This document shows, piece after piece, positions 1-10,998 of a stretch of 64,000 bases of DNA (positions are counted from its first letter, which is position 1; each line of letters opens with the position of its first letter). The stretch spans positions 75,692,504-75,756,503 of the forward strand of contig NC_134414.1 in assembly GCF_030867145.1 (NCBI RefSeq), in the 5' to 3' direction. Below the pieces are notes generated by a model that had not been told where the DNA came from, made no database searches, and saw nothing but the letters and a program-made list of their open reading frames with translations. The position numbers were made by a program, and so were the translations under genes. Origin of the DNA: Opisthocomus hoazin. Its lineage: Eukaryota; Chordata; Aves; Opisthocomiformes; Opisthocomidae.

Positions 1-305
1 CATCCTCTCTGTAGGCTTCCTCTCTTACCTCCGGGGCCTGGGATTCCTGAGGGCCTGCCTTGGCACTGAAGACTGAAGCAAAGAAGGCATTAAGTAGCTC
101 TGCCTTCTCTGCATCCTCTGTCACCAGGACACCCGCCTCATTCAGCAGCGGCCCCACATTGTCCCTAGCCTTCCTTTTGCTGCTGATGTAGTTGAAGAAG
201 CCCTTCTTGTTGTTTTTGACATCCCTTGCCAGCTTCAATTCCAGGTGGGCCTTGACCTTCCTTGTCGCATCCCTGCACGCTCTGACCACATCCCTGGTCT
301 TTATG
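1..305 (-). mobile_element. CR1 LINE fragment, ORF2 segment before the reverse transcriptase domain
   Basis: The minus strand reads without stops through AHLELKLARDVKNNKKGFFN, VGPLLNEAGVLVTEDAEKAE and LLNAFFASVF, the well-known CR1 segment between endonuclease and reverse transcriptase. It probably continues past the left edge. A sharp end lies near 305. Confidence 0.9.
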
Positions 306-409
306 GAAGAAGGCAAAATTTTTAAGAGACATATGTGAATTGGCTAAGGAGGAAGCCTAACGGTTAGAGAGGCACGAGAAAAAAGGTGGCCTTACTGCTG
401 TCTTCAGCT

Positions 410-698
410 GCCAAATGGGAGGGCACAGAGATGATGGAGAAAGACTTATCTTTGAGGTGTATAATAATTGGACAGGAGGCAACAGACACAAGTTGCAACA
501 AGAGAAATTCTCATTAGATGTTAGTGAAAAAGTTTGCACTGTAAGAGTGGTCAAACACTGGAGCACATGGTCCAGAAAGGTTGTGGATTCTCTGTCTACA
601 ACGTCCTGAGCAACCTGGCCTTGACTGGCTCTGTTTGAGCAGGGTGTGGGATCAGATGACTCCCAGGGGTCCCTTCCAACCCTGTGGGATTCTGCAAT
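410..698 (+). mobile_element. CR1 3' end fragment
   Basis: Diverged copy of the CR1 3' region (aacagacacaagttgcaaca, then the terminal cccttccaaccctgtgggat motif). Confidence 0.8.
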
Positions 699-2103
699 CC
701 TCTCATTCCGTGCTAAGAGGGATGGAAGAGAAGAAATGATGGAATGGAAGAAACAGCAAAATGAAGTGATAACTACTGCTTTGGTGCTCTATGAGCAAGC
801 TCTTTCAGACCTTTGGTGATTTGATATGCATCCACACAAAGTGAGAAGGACATAATCCTGCAGGTGAGAATATATTTTATGGCCTATCACCTTAGGCAGA
901 AAACTGTCTGGGTAGGCACATTTAGTCTGCACACTCCATGCCCCCAGACTGCAAATGGTGCAGTGCATGTGGTATGTGAGGGTCAGGGAGCAGGACAGAG
1001 GCTGCCACAGTGAAACCCAACGGTGTCTTCAGCTTCAATGCACAAATCTTGGCAGGTCTATCTCTGTCCTACTGGCATACGGGGTGAGATCTAAGGGGAC
1101 TTTCCAGAGGCTCTTAAATCAATTTGTTACCAAATAGAGGGGAAATTTTGAGTGATTTCCCAAATCGCTTTTGCCAGCTGCCTTAGAGCTCACAAAAATA
1201 CTTTCCAAAAGGGCATTTGTCTCATTGAATAAGTATTTATAGATATCTAGATACAGTTATTTCGCACACACGTATAATCTACGTACACACATGCAAACAA
1301 AAAAGCAGACTCAGACACCTATATCTCAAGCTTCATCAAGACTCAAGAATTTTTAGAAAAATTTCCTTGGGCATATACTATCAGATTTCTTTCAACTCAT
1401 GTAAGAAAATTAAGTGTTAAGTTCTTTGAAGTAGGCACTGCCATTTCTGATACATTTTTACGTTGCCTACTATGTTCAAGATCCATTTTAGCTGAGATGA
1501 TGAGGCAATGAGTCTACTACACAGATTTGAAATATTGGAAGCTGATCATTCTGATGTAAATGTCAAGATGGTCAACATAATTTTTAGAAAGGAAATATTA
1601 ATATTTCCTAGATGTACACTTCTCAGTTGGTACCCTATATCATCTTATTTCTCTCCTTTGTTTATTATTCTGACAAATTATTTGGCTTCAAGTGAAATAT
1701 ACAATAAACTCTGGAGTCCTTCACTTAATTCTGCAAGGGCATTTGATTCTTGTCCACAGGTTCTGTTGAACACTTTAGGAGAATGAAGTTAAAATGTTGG
1801 ATATGCTCTATTATTCTCTGCAAAAGGACTGGCAAAATTCAACTTCCTACTCTAATCTTCCACGGGTAAATTAGGGATCTTGTAAAAGGCTAACTGTGAC
1901 ATCTCAGTTGGTGTTAGAGATTTCCTGTGCATGGCGTGGCTTTTTTTCCATCTGAATCCACTGAGCATCCTGGTAGCTTTAACAGCCTTTGTATGGGCTC
2001 AAAGAGAACAAGGTCATTAAGAGAATTTAATGAAATGGTTACCTCACATGACAAAAGACAGTAGAAAAATTGGAAAAAATTAGCATTATGCAATGTTTCT
2101 TAC
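699..2103 (-). other. IL18RAP intron after the transmembrane exon
   Basis: AT-rich intron sequence. I searched the minus strand for a TIR box 1 exon (D-A-F-V-S-Y type) and found none, so the first TIR exon lies left of the window. Confidence 0.6.
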
Positions 2104-2241
2104 CCCCTGTAGTTTCGTTGTGGACCAGATAACTTCGGTACATCAGTACTATTTCAATCCAGTGCTGGTAAATAAAGGCAGTGCACAAAAGGAATGCAAA
2201 TAGAGAAGAAATGGTGCTGCACAGTACGTATAAGAGATACA
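2104..2241 (-). CDS. IL18RAP: IL18RAP transmembrane exon
   Basis: This 138-nt exon has acceptor TTTCTACAG|TG and donor AGGGG|GTAAGA. It encodes about 25 hydrophobic residues (YLLYVLCSTISSLFAFLLCT) and the cytoplasmic start IYQHWIEIVLMYRSYL. It ends in phase 1, as expected before the first TIR exon, which is not in the window. Confidence 0.93.
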
Positions 2242-5200
2242 CTGTAGAAAGAAAAAGGTCTATCATAACTCAGGCTTTCCAAAATAATGTCGACACTTAG
2301 ATGAAAAACTCAATCCAGAAATGGGGGCAAACCATCTCACAATCTTCATTCTTGCCCCGCAAGCAAGCTTTAGGGAAGTCAGGAATTCATTTAGCTGCAA
2401 ACCTTAACATAGAGTTTCAGTCTACCATCAGGGACTTTTTTTGAATGGTATCTCCTTGATGGTATGAAAAGCCAATCTGTGATGGAAGCCACAGAGCAGT
2501 CTGTGGTACACTCAGCAGGGCTGAAAGTAGTCATTGCTTGAGATGGAAAAGTCACATCAAAACACACATAGCTGCACACAGTGCCCTGCTGGAGACTTCC
2601 TGTGCCACTCCAGTGATGAATCTCCACTGTGAACTATGGTTCAACTGTTTAATTTCCACACTGATTCTGGTTTTGGCCTTTGTTTGAAAGGCTGCCACAT
2701 TCATATCAGTTATGGTAACTTCTGAGAAACATGCATGCTAAGAACTGAAGAAACAAACATAAATGTCCTACGAAAATCAAGGAATACTACTGCTTACAGT
2801 AGCTGCTCTGCTTCAGTTTAGTAGATTGCCTATTAATGTTCAGAGATGCTGCTCTCCTCTTCTTCCTCCCAGTTACTCTCCAGCTTCCACTTGGCCCACC
2901 TGCCTGTAGTAAGTCCCCGGATACCCCTGTCCTTCTGAGTAGTCCTCAGAATAATGTGCCCTTCTAGACATCTGACAAATAAAACTTTTCCCATTCAGCT
3001 TCAGGAAACTTCTGCAGCTGGCTAAAAAGCCAGTGCCAATGGGGAATGACTTTGTAGCAGCGAGTAAATCAAAATGTGTCTTCAAGTCATCCATCGACAG
3101 TTTTACCTCTCTGCTTTCTTTTCAGCTGGATCACGGCGGTGGCATTACCCACTGAATTCTCAGCAAAACACGTGAAGTTGCTTCCGAGGTCCCGTTCAGT
3201 AACTTCTTTCAGTTTTGCAACATGAAGAAGTATGTGCCCCTTTAAACCTTTTGGATAAACACTAAAGAGAAAAAAATAGGTATTTGCATGCTACCTTTGC
3301 TGTTCATTCACACAATCCCCAAATGTCTTAAATAGAAAGAAAGAGGAGCTTGCCACTTCTTAACATTCAGCTTGATCTGTCAACAGTGATGCAACATTCT
3401 GGTTTGGAACTTCCATTTGGTTTTCACATTGTTAGAAAATATTAAAATCAAGGGACTGCAGACTGAAAGGTTTATTCTTAACTCATCAACTCAGGAAAAT
3501 ACTTAAGCACTTGCCTAGTTTTAAATATATAGCCCCCTTTGACTTCTATAAGATTATCTGTGCTTTTCCTAAGATGTAAAAATTCCCCAGGCAGAAACGC
3601 AGGGAAATGAAACTTCAAAAAGGAGCCCCAAGAGAGAACTAGCTGGGCAAGAAGTCTGAGCAGCACAGCCGCTTGCACAGGGTTAAAAAGCCAAAGGACA
3701 TGATAGGCAACCAGAATAAGACAGATATGTGACAGATATATGGATGAAAGTATAGGAGATGAAGAAGTAATAGAGGAATCCCTTCAGGGCTGAGTGAGGG
3801 TTGTGGGGAACAGATTTGTGCCTGCAGCCACTCAAGAACACCCAGAGTTTCTGAGTGTCAGCATTTCTCTCTGAAAGCCACAAGCACAGGTGTCTCTGGG
3901 TGGTCCCGAAGGTGTCTCACACCATGCCACTGCAAAATCAGTCTACCTGGGCCCGACCTCTGCTATTTCAAGATTCACAGGCATGACCATGGGCAGGGAT
4001 TCGACCTGTACTGAAAGTCTGTTGGGAATGTTTTATTCAGTTGGGTTTTATAAAAATAAACAAACAGAAATTGTATGCATGCAAAAAGCTAAAAACTTGG
4101 TAAGAAGAACATTACAAAGCTAAAAATTCAAAAGTTAGGAAAATCCAATTTCCAATCTGCCTCACAAGTGAGTGCGTGTGTGTACATGTGTGTGTATAAT
4201 ATCATCATTTATTATTTTTTTCCCATATGACTCCTATTAAGAACTTGGTTTTAGCCATGACAGCAGGGCTTTTGCTTCTCGCATTTTGCTCTCCTCTTAC
4301 AGAAATTTTTTCCCATAAAGATGACTCAGGGCTGTGTAGCGAAAGACAGGCTTGCCTGTGTTGCCGCTTTGTTTCTTGCAGTTGAACACTGCAGAAATGA
4401 GTGAGACAGGGAACTACAGGAAGGAAAGGGAAGGAAGCGTGGTGATTATTTGGGTTGTCCCCAAGTCACAGGAAACTTTTTCCCTACAAGTTGCTTCTCT
4501 GCAGGGTCTGGCTAATTCTTGCCAGGGAAGACACCTGAAATTCAGTGTCCTGAAATTCAGTGCTGCAAGTCCTCAGATTGGCTCAAACACACCCCAGCGT
4601 CCAAGGCATCCAAACTCCTTTCTATGTCCACAGTACTGTTCTACTCATCAGATTCATTTCCCACTCAGAGACAGCTTCCAAAGACAGACTGTGTGAGTTG
4701 CTAGCGAGGCACAACAGAGAGGACACTCGGAAACAGCTGATGCAGGCACAGGCAACCAAGAACCATTCATGCTGAAGCTGTCCATGAGCTAAAGCTTTAC
4801 TAAAAAGAGTTAAGATTGCACAGAAATTTCTAGTTCTTGACCTTACGGCCATCAGTCTGTGCTTCTCTATGTGAAGTGCACATGCCTGTCACATGTTCAC
4901 AGACACACACAGTACCACACTGAAGAACAAAGCCTTCTGAGTCGCTTTCAGTAAAACGTTTTCAGCAAAGCTGTTGTAGAAGGAGTTTTACAGTTGCTGA
5001 CTGTAGCAGTAATCAGAATACTGGGTTTCTTCTTACCTTGTTTCCTGATTCAATTTCTCGTGTATGTTTTCTTTGTTGTTTCTTTTCCATTTTACCGTCA
5101 TCTGAGAAGCTCTTTCAAACCCAAACTGTACACGGCATTCCAATTCAAGTGGCTTTCCTGGAACAAATTAGCACAGGAAAACCATGCATGGAGTCCATTA

Positions 5201-8200
5201 GCCTATTTTGCTCTTAAATAGCCTGGAATCTGTATAACACATGATGCTTCCTTTAATACCCACAAAGATACATATCAAGAAAAAACCCTACATTTTATAT
5301 AGAGTTCTCATACTCCTAGAGAGCAAAGCTGTTTTGCTTTATCAAGATCTATCATTATCTATCGATACCTCATTTAAACATTTTCTTTCATTTTCAAATG
5401 AAGAATCGAAACTTACCAAGCTCTGCTTCAAGGATCACCACACCATTGGGATACAAGAAGTTTGGTGGATGGATAGAGTTTTTTGCTGCAATTAACAGGA
5501 ATGCTGTTAATAACTATAATGCTGTCATCGGTGCAGAAGACCAGAGAAAATACCTTGCAGAATTTTCTTTTTCAAATGCTAGTGGAATTTGGACACCTAA
5601 GTTTACGAGGATGATTTACTGATGTTGAGGTGTCTGAGAGTGCACAGATAAGGGAGTTTTGACCACAAAACTTTTGCATCTACTTAAAGACCTGCTATCT
5701 CAGTTACTCTGGGGCATTGCCATCTTACATGAGCTGAGGAGCTCAGCATCCAGCCTGCGCTTAAGGTTATGCAAGATTCAGAAGTCAGAGACCGTCCCCT
5801 TGCAAAACCTCCTGAAGGATGCAATCCTCTTACCAGTTCCCTGCCAAGCCTCATTCTGTGCTCTATAAGCACACATGCAGCACACACACCTCATTCACAA
5901 GCACAGCTACTTGCATTAAAATAATCCCTTTTTTTTTTTTTTTCCAAAAAAGGGGGCTGCCAAAGGGCACAGATAATGACACCCACAGTTTATACAATCT
6001 ACTAAGCAATTACCCAGATTCCGGAAAGACAGCCTGAAGGGGCTAAAAGCCACAGTTCTGATATTCTAGGAAAGTCCCCTACTGCAGGAAACAGTGCCAC
6101 ACGGCACCTTTTTTTTTTTTTAAACCAAGCCACAGCAGAGAAATGTATGCAAGATTCAAGGGGAGTATATATGTATATGGCACCTTTCAAGTGTTTTTCT
6201 GACTGTGCTGTGAAGTCAGGGAAAAGAACTGAGAAGCACAGTGCATTGGTCAGGTTCAGCCAGATCAGAATAAAAGCAGAGTTGATCCACGCCTGCTTGG
6301 GAAATATTGTGGGAATATAGCCAGAAAGAAGAGTGAAAGAGCACCAGGCACTGTAACCCAGCACATAGAGGTCTCAGAAGTTGGTGAGACATGGTTCCAG
6401 GCCCTGTTCTGATGAGGTGTATGTATTTTTCTCATGATTGTACCAAATGCATCAAACATCTGCAAAAAAGGGATCAGCTATTTCAGAGGAGTGCTGTCCT
6501 CACTAAACCGTAGAATCAGGTTGCCTCACCTGACACCTTTCTTTCTCTCCCTAAACCTTGTTCTTGCTTACACAGAGTGGCCCAGTTTCCACCAGGATGC
6601 TGACAGTAGGTCCTGTGCTGTTGTCATATGGAAACAGCTGTGCTGGGTCCATCTGGCTCAGGATACAGAATAGACGTAGCCATGCTTTCCTCTGGGACCT
6701 GTGTTTGACTGCAGTGTCTGACAAGTGTGTCTTACAGCACTCAACCAAACATAAAGAGAAAAAAGCATAACCTCTCTTCTAGCGAACCAGAGTCTCCCTC
6801 ATTCCTGATCCTGATCTGCTAGCATGCTCCCTTGCACAGTGTTGACGTTGTCCAACAGCACTCTGCCAAGCAATATCTGGGCTTCGCCTGAAGGGCAGCA
6901 GAGGACAGTAAATATTACGGAAAAGGTCACTGTGATTTGAAGGGGGACATAAGGCCATGCCATATCACTGTGCCATAGAGTTCTGGCCAGTTTTATTTAG
7001 TAATCCATACAAAGCCTAAAGGAACAGGTCATGCAGGCAGTGATGCGTTCCCCCAGACAGCACATGCAACAACAGCTTGTTAGTTAGATTGCTCACAGGT
7101 CTCCTGTTTCCTCTGCTGTTAAAAACTTATGTGGAAGATGTGCAGTGATCCCACCAACATCACCTTCCTCATCATTGTCAAGTGAAAAATATGAAGGTCT
7201 TGCCCATGCCACAAGGAACAATTTTGTTATCTGTCTCCTACTTTCACATAAGCCTCTTCTTCAGGGACAGAAATAAGACTGAGATACACTGCTTTTGTCC
7301 ATGTTTTGAGCGCAGAATTAGCTCTCCTTCCTCCTAGTATGCAAATATCTTCCTAACACTCCCCTTACAGTACATGGGGAACATTGGCACCAGTTGGAGT
7401 TTCATGAATTCTACTCCCAAATCAAGAAACCTAAACCCTTTTGTAGTTCACCAGTATTAGGAACTACAATAAATCCAAGGTGGAATTAGATCTTGAAAAT
7501 TATGGTGTTGTATGCTACATGTTATTCCTGAACATTGAAAGTTCTAGTCAGTGTCCCAAGATGTTCGCAGAATACTTGGAAGAAGAATTTATTGATCATG
7601 TAGCTAATTCAGTTTATGAGTTTTTCAGAAGAAGAGCCTGAACAAAAGACATAAATAGGGTAGGAAAGAATAGAGAAAACGTACTTCAGGTATTTCATTC
7701 TGAGTTATTAAATTACTTACTAATGACTTCTACTGTTACTGCTGTTCTCATTGTCCACTTGGTAGTGTTGTCATATAGAGTGTAATCACACACATATATT
7801 CCAGCATCTTCTTCATAGGTTGGATTCAAGTAGATTGCCCTGGGTTTAAGCTTTAGGCTTTGTCTGCTTTTCCTACGTTTTATCTGACGACCATGCTAAC
7901 GAAAAGAAAAGAATATCAAGGAATTGGAAGTCTTTTTTTTTTTTTTTTTGCTGTTATTAAACTATATTTTAAGATATTTGGATAGGATTATCATGGCAGT
8001 AGGACTAAGCCAAACTCTTTCCTCTGAAGCTCAAAAAAAGATTTATGAGGACTTTGAGGACAATTGTCACTTATATTAAAAAACTGTGGTCTATAATATG
8101 TGAATACCATTGTCTTTTTTAAAAAAAATATTTACAATTTGTGATTGCTGAAAGAAATGTGAAATCATGAATGTAACGTAAATTAAACTCCTATCACTAA

Positions 8201-10990
8201 AGAGCAACAAAAAGGATCACTTTTTTGATGGATGGAGTATTATTTATTTTGTATACAAATTATTTTAAAAACATTTTCACGATCTTCTATGAGAAGTAAA
8301 TCATGGTTTTGGAATGTCTGAGACTGACAACACTGTCACTAATTTTCAAAGGAAGAAAACTGACTATTTTTTGAAAAGGACCCCTATTTTTCAGCTTAGC
8401 ATGTTCATGGTGTCTAAGACCAACAAAAATCTTCCTTAATTCAAATTCCTGAAAAAAATCCACTAACACAAAACAGAAAGAATCTCTTTAAATACAGTGG
8501 GCTTCAGATCAAGATGTAGGTAAAGACATACATCATTCAAAGAGTAACTTTGAGTAGATCACAATTCTATTTGACAGAATAAATAATGTAAATAGTACCA
8601 GGCAGTAAAATGCACAATTGAAATTTCAGTCATTTTCATTTGCTTATTTATACAGGTCTAGATGGTATATTATAATCATTACAAACACAATAGGAATCAG
8701 TTTTAGTTTGTAAGTATTTTAGTGGTCATTTGAAAAACAGTAAGTCAATAAAGTTTGGGTGGAGTAGTGTTTCATTAAAAACAGGGTCTTGGAAAGAACA
8801 ATCTGAAACATTAATCTTAAAGAATTTTGTTTCTAACAAGGCAACTTTTTCTTTGGTATGTTTGATATTTTCTGAATTGAAAATGTCAAAACAAAACTTA
8901 AAATTTTAAATTTCAATCATATATCAGTTTTTTAAAGGACCTATTTTGATTCTCAATTACTTCAATTTCTTAGCTGAAGAGAAAGCATTTCTGGTCATGG
9001 AATATTATTATGGTTGTGGCAAATTTCTTCCAAACTCTTCCTTACAGACTCAACATATAACAATTCAGTATTCCAGTTTTGGACTGAATTTCTCAGGTTG
9101 CATTGTCTGCCAAAGGAAGAGTTCAAGAACCTACAGGACATGAGCATTAATTAGACCTAAAGCTATACCTCCACTAAGCTTTTTCAAATTCTCAAGACAG
9201 TGACTCTTACCTTGTACCATTTTACATCTGGCTTTTCTATATCGCTGTAGCATTTTGTCCCAGGACAAGTTATTGAATTCCCATTGCCAGCAAGAAGATA
9301 CAGCGTATTTGTGTCATAACCTGAACATTTTGCTGCCTTCTTTGTTTGCACCTCCAGAACAATTTTGAGACATGGGATTTTTCCCCTGAGTGATGCAGAA
9401 AAAAAAAGTTAAACATTTAGTACACAAAATAAAGCCATTAAATTCTTATAGAAATATGATCCTTTTACTCCATTACATACCATATCATACAGATGTACTC
9501 TCCGGAAGCACTGTCCCTTACTGGTTTAAACCAAAGTGCATCCCCTTGGAGAACAAGATTAGAGCTTTCCTTTATAGCCTTCAGCGACTCTTTATCTTTC
9601 TGATGCCAGAACCATTTCACCTGATGTTGTTTTAGAAGTGAGTTGTTATAAATGTGGACAGCATTTCTATCTGGTAAAGCGCATTGTAAAACAAACTCCT
9701 CATCACTAATTGCACGATACCATATTTGAGGTTCATCATGGGAACATCCTGAAAAGCAGGAAAATAAGATATCAGTATGACCTGAGAGAACACACAGTCA
9801 TCACGTTTAAAAAAATAATTAGGAATACTACAAAAATGCAACTTTACTTTCCTTTCTGTTAAAAAATTTTTTATGTGACCGGATGCTGGGTTAATAGAGA
9901 ATTGATTTCATTAAGCATGGAATTTGCCAGTGTGCTCCAAAGTTTATTCAAAGGTTTCCACAGGTTTATTAGGCCTTTTTAAAAAAATCTAATGTGAAAA
10001 TGTCTTCAGATTTTAGTGAACTGAAGATTGTCATATGGGTGCTAACCTGTTAAACCCCAACTCTGTAAAAAAGCAGTCGCAGCTCTTCTAGCTCTCTTCA
10101 TATTAACAGAGAAGGGACTGAGATAAACCTGCAGAAGCAGAGCCTTCCCACCACCCTCCCTATTTAGGGTAAGATTGACAAGCATTATTGTCTCACTGCT
10201 TTCAAATCTTACCCCTCTTGTGTTTCAGTTACTGTCACTAAAACTAAACAAATTTTTCAATTCTGAAAGCTGTGGTCACCCACCCTAACCCCGAATTCTC
10301 TGAAGCCTGACCGACCTTGCTGTGTAACCCCTTCTGCTAGTCAGGATGTGGTAACCCTTGAAAGTATGGCAGGATTTCGTTTCAACAGAAGGGAGGGCAT
10401 AAAATCTTTGGTTCCTCGCCTGCCCACCTGGGAGACTCTTCACAGTTTCAGTTTCCCTCTGCGAACTGAATTGGAACAAGCTCCTCCAGATAGACTGTGT
10501 GGGTGGAAGACGTTGATATATAGGTCTCACCATGCCTTTCCCTTCTTTCTACCCCCCCGACAGGCTTGGACCAGCTACTTCAAGGAGTCACAGACGCACT
10601 TCATTTGCTCCATTCAGTTCTCAGAAATTCTCCTTTACATTTGCCATTTTCTTTTCATTAAGAAATTGAATTTCGAATCATATTTAGGGTAAACTGTATT
10701 TCCAATACTTAAAAAGCTTGTAGAAAGGCTAGAAACAGCTGTTTGCCTGACACAAGCGTGAACAGGTGCAGGAAAAACTCATGAAGTCATGGCAAAACGC
10801 AGATCCACATTTCTCAGCTGTCAGAACGCACCATGAACACCAAACCTCACCAAAGCAGACTCTTACCTGGCAGGTTTATCTCTCTAACCTCTGCCCCACT
10901 GACAAACAATGCTAGGATCCAGCACAAAGTAAGCATGATGTTCTTTATCAATTTTGGTTGATATTCTGAGGCATTTACTGTAAGAATCAT
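2104..10990 (-). CDS. IL18RAP: Interleukin-18 receptor accessory protein (IL-18R beta), 5' part; continues past left edge
   Basis: Signalling chain of the IL-18 receptor, a type I plasma-membrane protein that joins the IL-18/IL18R1 complex. I assembled eight coding exons: 10867-10990 (from the upstream ATG), 9481-9748, 9211-9385, 7721-7895, 5417-5485, 5037-5157, 3107-3261 and 2104-2241. All have GT/AG sites and their phases stay in frame, giving about 390 codons from the ATG at 10936. In order they encode a signal peptide, three Ig-like domains and a transmembrane segment (about residues 345-369). The segment is followed by HWIEIVLMYR, which is close to the mammalian IL18RAP juxtamembrane sequence; the signal exon (MLTLCWILALFVSG) and the start of domain 1 (EEFVLQCALP) also resemble it. 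The TIR exons are not in the window, so the gene is cut by the left edge. Its position downstream of IL18R1 in the same orientation supports the call. 5' UTR exons were not identified. Confidence 0.93.
3107..3261 (-). CDS. IL18RAP: IL18RAP exon, second half of Ig domain 3
   Basis: This 155-nt exon has acceptor CTCTTTAG|TG and donor AGAGAG|GTAAAA. It encodes KLKEVTERDLGSNFTCFAEN followed by SVGNATAVIQLKRK, with two N-glycosylation sequons (NFT, NAT). It is colinear with the mammalian VTQRDLRRKFVCFVQN region. Confidence 0.93.
5037..5157 (-). CDS. IL18RAP: IL18RAP exon, first half of Ig domain 3
   Basis: This 121-nt exon has acceptor TTGTTCCAG|GAAAG and donor ACAAG|GTAAGA. It encodes GKPLELECRVQFGFERA and MTVKWKRN, with the first cysteine and core tryptophan of the third Ig domain. 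Mammalian IL18RAP also has a FGFERV motif here, which makes this one of the most diagnostic exons. Confidence 0.92.
5417..5485 (-). CDS. IL18RAP: IL18RAP short linker exon between Ig domains 2 and 3
   Basis: This 69-nt exon has acceptor AATTGCAG|CAAA and donor CTTG|GTAAGT. Translated in phase it reads HPPNFLYPNGVVILEAEL, the leading strand of domain 3 before the G-K-P-L motif. IL18R1 has a 63-nt exon at the same place and in the same phase. Confidence 0.88.
7721..7895 (-). CDS. IL18RAP: IL18RAP exon, second half of Ig domain 2
   Basis: This 175-nt exon has acceptor TTCGTTAG|CATGG and donor TTA|GTAAGT. It encodes a basic strand (GRQIKRRKSR), the cysteine motif EEDAGIYVCDYTLYD, and KWTMRTAVTVEVI leading out of the domain. 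It matches mammalian IL18RAP around YVCDYTQ. Confidence 0.92.
9211..9385 (-). CDS. IL18RAP: IL18RAP exon, end of Ig domain 1 and start of domain 2
   Basis: This 175-nt exon has acceptor CACTCAG|GGG and donor ACAAG|GTAAGA. It encodes the linker KIPCLKIVLEVQ and the domain 2 front half with NSITCPG and DVKWYK. It ends in phase 0 right after WYK, exactly where the matching IL18R1 exon ends. Confidence 0.92.
9481..9748 (-). CDS. IL18RAP: IL18RAP exon, Ig domain 1
   Basis: This 268-nt exon has acceptor TTTTCAG|GATG and donor GATATG|GTATGT. It encodes the first Ig fold: EEFVLQC holds the first cysteine, KWFWHQKD the core tryptophan, and SGEYICMIW the second cysteine in the usual D-x-G-x-Y-x-C region (here DSASGEYIC). 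It joins the next exon through a split TGG codon. Confidence 0.92.
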
Positions 10991-10998
10991 CTTGCTTT
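10867..10998 (-). CDS. IL18RAP: IL18RAP first coding exon (signal peptide)
   Basis: The acceptor follows a pyrimidine-rich tract ending TTTTACAG, and the donor is CCAG|GTAAGA. There are two in-frame ATGs, at 10990 and 10936. The second begins MLTLCWILALFVSG, a classical hydrophobic signal peptide, and matches the mammalian start in position. The first would add 18 mostly polar residues in front. I prefer 10936. The exon ends in phase 1. Confidence 0.88.
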
